Assembly (NCBI GenBank): GCA_046327755.1
Contig: JAXLXW010000012.1
Location: 62,001-126,000 of the forward strand
Direction of reading: 5' to 3'
From: SCN-70-22 sp046327755
Lineage (GTDB): Bacteria; Gemmatimonadota; Gemmatimonadetes; Gemmatimonadales; Gemmatimonadaceae
DNA: 64,000 nucleotides
Shown here one piece after another: positions 58,981-64,000 of this stretch. Below the pieces are notes generated by a model. That model was given only the letters and a program-made list of their open reading frames with translations, was not told the DNA's origin and searched no databases. A program made the translations under genes and the position numbers. Position 1 is the stretch's first letter. The number at the start of each line of letters is the position of its first letter.

Positions 58981-59697
58981 GTGCTTCGACTACCATCGTG
59001 GCGCTGGCTCGCCCTCCTCGTGACCGTCGTTGGGTCGGCCGCCGGAGCCGCGCACGCGATGATCACCGCCGATCCTCCGATGCAGGCATGCCTGATCCCC
59101 GCGACCGGGACGGTGTACCTGGTGGGCGTCAGCGGCGCGCCGGGAGCGTGCCGGTCACCCAGCCACGTGCCGCTGCAGTGGAATCTCCCCGGGGCGGCGG
59201 GACCCGCAGGGCCCAAGGGCCCAGCGGGTCCAAAGGGGCAGACCGGACCCGCCGGGGCAGCAGGAGCACAGGGTGCGCCCGGCGGGTCGCCCGGACCTCA
59301 AGGGCTGACTGGTCCGGCAGGTGCAACCGGCGTCGACGGCCCGGTCGGTGACGCCGGCCCGCCTGGCCCGGCTGGCGATCCGGGTGCCACAGGTGCAACG
59401 GGCCCGCAGGGCAGTCCCGCTTCGCTCGCCGGAACCACGATGCTGTCGCACATCCGCGACACGCTCGAGCTGTACGCCGTTTCTTCGACGTCCCTTGCCG
59501 AGTACTCGGCAAGGTGCCGCCCCGGAGAAGTGGTGGTCGGGGGAGGATGGTGGGATATCAGCCGAGTGCTGGTGGTGAAGGGGAACTACTCCGGGGAACT
59601 GGTCGGCCGCTCCCGTGGAGAGTGGGTCGTGCTGGCGCGTACGCGCCTAACGCCGGGGACGCTGTGGGTACAGGCCGTCTGCGCGAAGGAGAACTGA
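58981..59697 (+). CDS. exported collagen-like protein B3
   Basis: 238 residues from a GTG start. Signal peptide (LALLVTVVGSAAGAAHA), cap with C37-L-I-P-A-T-G-T-V-Y, C57-R-S-P-S-H and Trp67, then 24 Gly-X-Y units from residue 71 with the eleventh unit extended (G-G-S-P). The C-terminal domain resembles B1: ARCRPGEVVVGGGWWD and a final VQAVCAKEN. Probably the last gene of the cluster-B operon. The next gene (59749) is on the other strand, and no clear terminator was found between them. Confidence 0.84.
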   Translation: MLRLPSWRWLALLVTVVGSAAGAAHAMITADPPMQACLIPATGTVYLVGVSGAPGACRSPSHVPLQWNLPGAAGPAGPKGPAGPKGQTGPAGAAGAQGAPGGSPGPQGLTGPAGATGVDGPVGDAGPPGPAGDPGATGATGPQGSPASLAGTTMLSHIRDTLELYAVSSTSLAEYSARCRPGEVVVGGGWWDISRVLVVKGNYSGELVGRSRGEWVVLARTRLTPGTLWVQAVCAKEN

Positions 59698-59748
59698 TCG
59701 GACACGTCGCACCGTCGGCCTCGCGCCCCGGCCGCGTACAGCTTCACC

Positions 59749-60144
59749 TCAGTGATCGCCGAAGAGCCGCACCGTCGCCTGCCGCCCGCGCGCCGTTCTC
59801 GCATCGTACCAGAACTCCACCCGCTGGATGATGCGGTCATCGCCGGTGAGGTCGATGCGGCGAGTCGCACCACCAGCGGGAATGGTCTGGCGCACCTCCA
59901 CTTCCTGACGCCCGCCGTTGCGAAAGTGCACGATCACGCGGCGGAAGTCGACCGGTGCCCGCAGCACGCGCAGCTGGATGGCATCGAAGCGTCCCTCGGC
60001 GGCCGTCACGACGATCGCGTCGTGATCGAGCCGGTCGGTGACCGACTGCTGGCCAAGGAAGGTCCACTCCCCTCTGCCACGGCCTGCCGACGCGCAGGCG
60101 ACAACGGCCAGGGGGACGAGCAACAGGCGAAGATAGCGGCGCAT
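59749..60144 (-). CDS. small lipoprotein resembling DUF2541
   Basis: 131 residues. N-terminal LLLVPLAVVAC is a lipobox. The beta-rich domain (WTFLGQQSVTDRLDHDAIVV, FDAIQLRVLRAPVDFRRVIVHFRNGGRQEVEV, TRRIDLTGDDRIIQRVEFWYD) resembles the DUF2541/YaaI-like fold, an uncharacterised exported family. GAGGA lies seven bases before the ATG at 60144. An in-frame ATG at 60168 overlaps the stop of the preceding esterase (ATGA), so coupling is possible. Confidence in the family name is moderate. Confidence 0.65.
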   Translation of the reverse strand: MRRYLRLLLVPLAVVACASAGRGRGEWTFLGQQSVTDRLDHDAIVVTAAEGRFDAIQLRVLRAPVDFRRVIVHFRNGGRQEVEVRQTIPAGGATRRIDLTGDDRIIQRVEFWYDARTARGRQATVRLFGDH

Positions 60145-60164
60145 GGAGGAGTCCTCGAAAAGGG

Positions 60165-61055
60165 TCATGGCAGCTGCAACGCGGAGAAGAACTGCCACAG
60201 CGGCTCGGCGATCACGATCGGGTGCAGGACCCCGTTGGGATACGAGTGGTCGTTGTCCCCCACCAGCGAGAAGACGAACGAGTTTCCCGCCCCCACCGCG
60301 CTCGTGCGCCACGTCCATTGAGACACCAGCTTCCCGTTGATTGTTAATTGCTGGTAGGTCGAGACGTCCTGGAGCTGCAACATCGACAGCATCGGGAGGA
60401 CGTACTTGACCTTCACGCCGGGGTAGCGGGTGAACATGTCCTGCGTCATCGGGAGGGCGGTGATCCCATAGGCGTCCTGGACGTGCTTGTCGACGTTCCC
60501 CAGCGAACCGGTGACCGAGATGCTCCGGGCCGCGGTGGAGACGATCTCGGCGGCCCCGCCGTGCATGTGGAGCGACGCGAAGACGCCGCTCCGCTCCGCC
60601 GCCGAGCAGAGGGGACGCTCCGCGGTGTTGAGGCGCCCCGAGCTCCACTTGGTCTCGACCGTCATCTCGCCGGCGTCAGTCATGTCGCCGTCGTTGTTGA
60701 GGTCTTCCTTGTTGCAGTAGGTGAGCGCCGAGGGAAAGACGGCGATCAGCCCGTGCTCGTCCGCCTTCTCCTTCCACTTGGAGATGTTGTAGAACTGCGG
60801 GCCGCTCTGGCCGCTGCCGTGGAACATGAAGACCACCGGCGCCGCGGTCGTGGCGCCGACCGTTGTCCCCACGTAGACGATGTACTCACGGGTCACACCG
60901 CCAATGCTGACGATGCGGCTGTAGCTCCCGGCAACGTTTCGGATTGTGGCTGGCGGCGTGCCGGGGTTGTTGGACGTGCCGGGAGCGGTGGTGTCGCCGC
61001 CGCATGCCGCAACGGCGAACGAGAGGGGGATGAGAACGCGAAACGAGGGGTGCAT
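60165..61055 (-). CDS. PHB-depolymerase/feruloyl-esterase-like lipoprotein with deleted nucleophile region
   Basis: 296 residues. Lipobox F-A-V-A-A-C. The N-terminal half has the oxyanion motif FMFHGSGQSG and IAVFPSALTYCN, typical of LpqC/feruloyl esterase-like hydrolases; the C-terminal half has GVFASLHMHGG, SLGNVDKH and GDNDHSYPNG with the expected His. The stretch that should lie between, including G-x-S-x-G and about 50-60 residues, is missing: PLCSAAE runs straight into RSGVFAS near residue 155. The reading frame is preserved. Probably inactive as a hydrolase, or a recent pseudogene. Confidence 0.75.
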   Translation of the reverse strand: MHPSFRVLIPLSFAVAACGGDTTAPGTSNNPGTPPATIRNVAGSYSRIVSIGGVTREYIVYVGTTVGATTAAPVVFMFHGSGQSGPQFYNISKWKEKADEHGLIAVFPSALTYCNKEDLNNDGDMTDAGEMTVETKWSSGRLNTAERPLCSAAERSGVFASLHMHGGAAEIVSTAARSISVTGSLGNVDKHVQDAYGITALPMTQDMFTRYPGVKVKYVLPMLSMLQLQDVSTYQQLTINGKLVSQWTWRTSAVGAGNSFVFSLVGDNDHSYPNGVLHPIVIAEPLWQFFSALQLP

Positions 61056-61336
61056 AGCCGTGGCCCGAAGGTGGTGTTGCCTTCGTGGCGACGTTCACCC
61101 GGCAATTGGGACATTTACCGCGACCGGGCCTCCTCTCCCCACGCCACCACGGTGGGATCGGCCAGTCCCCAGCGGGCGTGGACGTCACAGGCGGGGACCA
61201 GGAGGACTCTGCGACTATTCTCCGCGGCACCCCGTGCGCTATCGAGCGCGGGCGGGGCGCGCGTCCCGCAGCATCTTCCACCCGCCAGGTACGCCCGCCA
61301 TCGCCCCCGGAGGGGCGCCACCGCCTGACGCTCACC

Positions 61337-61900
61337 TCACGGCCGCTCCTCCGCCGTGGCAACCGTGCTCCACGTCGACTCGAGCCCCAGCGATGCGATC
61401 CAGCGCGCGAGATACGCCGCGTCAACGTCCGTGCCCGCCATGCGCAACAGTGCCCGCACATCCTCGAGCTGGCGCGCGGAACCGCCGAGCGCCGCCCACT
61501 CCAGCTTCGCGATCACCAGATCCTCCACGCGCGCCACGTCAATCGGGATCCCCAGCAACTCCCCCGGCTCGCGGCGCGTGAACTCCGACTCGGAGAACGG
61601 ACGCCGCTTCCGCACGATGAAGTCCGCCTTCCAGCCGCTCGCCGGGTCGATCACGTTGAACATCGTTCGCGTGGCGAGTGCCTCGCGTGCTGCGTCGAGT
61701 GACACGTACAACCCCGCGCGCCGTACGCGCTCGGCGAACTGCGCCAGCGCCTCGCTTGTTGGATCAATCACCAGGTCGACGTCCATCGTCGCCCTTGGCG
61801 CGCCGCGGACGACGGCCGCGAGCGACCCGGTGAGCATCGCGGGTATCCCCGCGTCGGCCAGTGCCTCGGTGATGGTCCCGAGGAAGCGCTCGAGGCTCAC
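61337..61900 (-). CDS. nucleotidyltransferase (AbiEii-like/NTase fold)
   Basis: 187 residues. The NTase signature G25-S26 with D40-V-D42 is followed by a helical C-terminal part with KLEWAALGGSARQLEDVRALL, common in nucleotidyltransferases of toxin-antitoxin or AbiEii type. Starts with GTG overlapping the stop of the upstream small gene (GTGA), so the two are translationally coupled. May modify a tRNA or protein target; no experimental basis here. Confidence 0.8.
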   Translation of the reverse strand: MSLERFLGTITEALADAGIPAMLTGSLAAVVRGAPRATMDVDLVIDPTSEALAQFAERVRRAGLYVSLDAAREALATRTMFNVIDPASGWKADFIVRKRRPFSESEFTRREPGELLGIPIDVARVEDLVIAKLEWAALGGSARQLEDVRALLRMAGTDVDAAYLARWIASLGLESTWSTVATAEERP

Positions 61901-62127
61901 GGGGCCAGATACGGCCCCGAGCGTACCATCGGACGCATGGGCTCACCGGTCAATCGCTCGATCAGCGTGAGGAGAGGCTCGTCCGGATGGCGCTTCCGCA
62001 TCGACGCGAGCGCGATCGCGCGCACCTCCTCCGACATGCGCATCCCCGCCGCGAGTCGCTCTGCGGGCGACTGACGTGCGATGATCGCGCGCAGCAGCGC
62101 GGCGGCCTCGGGACGCGTGTCGTCCAT
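61897..62127 (-). CDS. small helical protein paired with the nucleotidyltransferase
   Basis: 76 residues, helical and charged: AERLAAGMRMSEEVRAIALASMRKRHPDEPLLTLIERLTGEP. Small proteins with such an 'R-M-x-x-x-V-R-x-x-A-L ... R-H-P' pattern occur directly upstream of nucleotidyltransferases elsewhere, as putative antitoxin or adaptor. Overlaps the NTase start by four bases. ATG at 62127. No DNA-binding motif is obvious. Confidence 0.65.
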   Translation of the reverse strand: MDDTRPEAAALLRAIIARQSPAERLAAGMRMSEEVRAIALASMRKRHPDEPLLTLIERLTGEPMRPMVRSGPYLAP

Positions 62128-62174
62128 GCTCGAAAAGCTAACGCCTGCCGGTCGTGTGCGCGCCTCGCGCCGCG

Positions 62175-63665
62175 CTACCTGATCCGCCGCATCATGTAGT
62201 TCGTGCGCGCCCGGAACACCTTCCCGTCGCCGCCGCGGTCGAATCGCATCGTCTCGCCATCCTCCCCGTCCTTGCGGATCTCCTGGAAGGTGTCGACCCC
62301 GACCTTCTTCCACCGCGTGATCCCCTTCACCGGCTCATCGCTCGGCACGTACATCGTCGCCAGCCCACCCTTCCAACGGATCACCTCCATCTCGCCCCCA
62401 AAGCTCCAGTACGTCCCGATGTACGGATCGAGCGAGGCGTCGGCCGCCTTGAGGGCGCGCGACGAGTCGGCGAGCGCTTCCTTGAGCGCGGGGGCGAGGA
62501 ACTCGTAGCCCTGCTGCGCGAGCGCCTGCGCGTCCGCGTCGCCGGCGTTGGTCATCACGATCGAGGCGATCTTGTCCTCGGGCTGCAGCGTGAGCTGCGT
62601 GCGATAGCCGGGGCAGCTCCCGCCGTGCCCGACGAACGTCTTCTCTCCCTTGCGCCAGACCTCAAAGCCGAGCCCCCACGTGGTCTCCCACGAGGGATCG
62701 GTGAAGTGCACGCGCTGCATCTCGCGCAACGTGGGCTTGGACAGGATGGCGTTCGCGCCGCTCCCGCCGGTCCCGTTGAGGACGCGGAACTGCCAGGCGG
62801 CGAACTTCGCGAGGTCGAGCGGAGTCGACGCATAGCCGGCCGCCGAGGCCATCGCCTTGGTCTGGTACGGCGGCATGGCGTGGCGGCTCCCGTCGCGCTC
62901 CGACGCGCTGTAGCCGATGGCCAGCGCCTTCCCCCGCTCCGCCGCCGGGTACTCGGTGAAGGTGCTCGTGAGGCCCAGCGGGGCGTTGATGTGCGAGGTG
63001 ACATACGCACTCCACGACTCCCCCGAGGCCGCGGCGACAACGGCGCCGAGGAGGGTGAAGCCGAGGTTGGAGTACTGGAAGTAGCGCTCGGGGCGGTACT
63101 CGACCTCGCGGTCCTTCACCCCCTTCACCAGTTCGTCGAAGGAGGGAAACATCATCATCGGCTCGAGCCACAGCGTGTCGGCGAGCTCGCGCTGCAGCCC
63201 CGAGGCGTGCGTGAGGAGCCCCTCGACGGTGATCGCCCCCTCGTCCGCATAACGAGACTTCGGCGTGAACCACGGGAGGTGCTTCGCCACCGGATCGTCG
63301 AGGCGGAGCTTGCCGGCGTCGCGCAGCTGCAACGTGGCGATGCTCGTGAAGAGCTTGGAGATGGAGCAGATGCTGTACGCGGTGTTCGCCGTCGCCGGGA
63401 GCTTCCGCTCGGCGTCCATGTAGCCGCTCCCGCCCTGCCAGACGACGTCCTGGTCGACGACGAGCGCCGCCGACGCCCCGGGGATCCGCTTCCAGGCGCG
63501 CTGCGCGTCGAGCCACTTCTCGTAGGCGGACAGCGCTTCCTGCACGCGCGGGTGCTGGGCGATGGCGGGCGCTTGCGCGCCGGCGCCGGGTGCGGCGACT
63601 GCAAGGGCGATCGATGTGGCGAGGAGCGTGCGGCGCGCGGGGCGCGCGCGAAGACGATGCGACAT
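62175..63665 (-). CDS. serine hydrolase, class C beta-lactamase/PBP family
   Basis: 496 residues with a signal peptide (LLATSIALAVAAPGAGAQ). Active-site motifs are complete: S101-I-S-K104, Y198-S-N and HGGSCPGY. A C-terminal beta domain (YIGTYWSFGGEMEVIRWKGGLATMYV) is the small lipocalin-like extension often found in these enzymes. Unlike the protein at the left edge of the window, the third motif is intact. Likely a D-aminopeptidase, esterase or PBP4-like enzyme. Start at 63665 (ATG). Confidence 0.9.
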   Translation of the reverse strand: MSHRLRARPARRTLLATSIALAVAAPGAGAQAPAIAQHPRVQEALSAYEKWLDAQRAWKRIPGASAALVVDQDVVWQGGSGYMDAERKLPATANTAYSICSISKLFTSIATLQLRDAGKLRLDDPVAKHLPWFTPKSRYADEGAITVEGLLTHASGLQRELADTLWLEPMMMFPSFDELVKGVKDREVEYRPERYFQYSNLGFTLLGAVVAAASGESWSAYVTSHINAPLGLTSTFTEYPAAERGKALAIGYSASERDGSRHAMPPYQTKAMASAAGYASTPLDLAKFAAWQFRVLNGTGGSGANAILSKPTLREMQRVHFTDPSWETTWGLGFEVWRKGEKTFVGHGGSCPGYRTQLTLQPEDKIASIVMTNAGDADAQALAQQGYEFLAPALKEALADSSRALKAADASLDPYIGTYWSFGGEMEVIRWKGGLATMYVPSDEPVKGITRWKKVGVDTFQEIRKDGEDGETMRFDRGGDGKVFRARTNYMMRRIR

Positions 63666-63773
63666 GGGAGACTCGTGGCGGGTGGCACTCATCGCCCTAA
63701 GCTCCCGGTTGCGGCGCGAGGCGCAAGGAGGGCGACCGACTGCTCACCCGCCGCGCCGCGCCGCGGTCAGCCC

Positions 63774-64000
63774 CTACTTCGCCAGCCCCGCCGGCGGCGT
63801 CCCGCGAAAGACCGGCGGCTCCAGCGGCGCGAACCCCGACTTCCGCAGGACCGCCCTTCCCTCCTCCGACAAAAGGAAGGCAGCGAAGCGGCGCGCCTGC
63901 TCGGCGTGCGGCGCCTCGCGCGGCACCGTGAGCGCGAAGACAATCGGCGCCCCCGTGAGCGTGATCGCCGGGCGCCCCTGCGCCGCCGGGAGCGTGACCT
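63774..64000 (-). CDS. C-terminal end of a molybdate/tungstate-type ABC substrate-binding protein (partial)
   Basis: Only the last 74 codons lie in the window. The sequence ITLTGAPIVFALTVPREAPHAEQ, then RRFAAFLLSEEGRAVLRKSGF and PLEPPVF, matches the C-terminus of WtpA/ModA-type periplasmic binding proteins, where the last helix follows 'FLxSxEGxxxLxxxGF'. The protein would bind molybdate or tungstate outside the membrane; transporter genes, if adjacent, would lie beyond the window. Stop is TAG at 63774-63776. Confidence 0.75.
   Translation of the reverse strand, partial: VTLPAAQGRPAITLTGAPIVFALTVPREAPHAEQARRFAAFLLSEEGRAVLRKSGFAPLEPPVFRGTPPAGLAK

Noticed and set aside
2131..59651. TTA codons as a bldA-like regulatory device
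   Set aside because: TTA occurs in ordinary housekeeping-type genes and mostly before GGN, so context at DNA level explains it better than tRNA control.
51455..59697. Gly-X-Y proteins as phage tail fibres
   Set aside because: No phage structural, lysis or integration gene lies nearby; each has its own signal peptide and a lipoprotein partner, which fits cell-surface proteins better.

Overview
The window is GC-rich (roughly 70% by eye) bacterial chromosome, densely coded on both strands. No rRNA, tRNA, phage, transposase or CRISPR array was seen. The gene content fits Gemmatimonadota or a close soil relative: a PadR regulator with an ADOP-type permease, a sortilin/BNR-repeat protein, a tricorn-like S41 protease, SARP/BTAD regulators fused to ATPase or TPR modules, an IPT/TIG plus PD40 lipoprotein, and many Tat-exported or lipid-anchored enzymes. 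The phylum call is inferred from family content, not from a marker gene.

Layout. 0-15 kb: a serine hydrolase, a VOC protein with a BNR-repeat exported protein, a DUF4173 membrane protein, an SDR, an M19-like protein, a metallophosphatase and two alpha/beta hydrolases (one without its nucleophile). 15-22 kb: a TIG/PD40 lipoprotein coupled to a DUF2306 protein, divergent from a 1030-residue ATPase-BTAD regulator, then small membrane or exported proteins. 22-28 kb: an acyl-CoA dehydrogenase/carboxyltransferase operon and a PadR-ADOP operon behind two tandem palindromes. 28-39 kb: DUF3455, DsrE-like, YdeI-like, tricorn-like protease, ankyrin, Ser/Thr kinase, M28 peptidase and VOC genes. 39-45.5 kb: a cyclase-family gene and an AraC regulator, then a tightly packed minus-strand operon: YtkA-like lipoprotein, di-heme MauG/CcpA-type cytochrome, CzcO-like flavoprotein, GNAT, second CzcO-like flavoprotein. 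45.5-51.4 kb: a Tat-exported PLP enzyme, argG, an outer-membrane protein and a SpdH-like flavoenzyme. 51.4-59.7 kb: two loci of a lipoprotein plus collagen-like protein module, separated by pseudogene debris and a membrane-anchored SARP regulator. 59.7-64 kb: a small lipoprotein, an esterase with an internal deletion, a nucleotidyltransferase pair, a serine hydrolase and the 3' end of a molybdate/tungstate-type binding protein.

The best candidate for an undescribed system is the lipoprotein/collagen-like module. Two homologous small lipoproteins (shared EDASSR and DRD-x-I-x-x-ALD-x-AD motifs) each lie directly upstream of an exported Gly-X-Y protein. The four collagen-like proteins share an N-terminal cap with two cysteines and a Trp exactly four residues before the first Gly. 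The three tandem copies also share a single four-residue break at the eleventh Gly-X-Y unit. The larger locus is translationally coupled and divergent from the SARP gene.

Other recurrent themes are enzymes that keep the fold but lack catalytic residues (alpha/beta hydrolase G211, M19-like, cyclase-family, esterase), palindromic or direct-repeat candidate operators, and a CCTAAC/GTTAGG hexamer that holds most of the TTA leucine codons I noticed.
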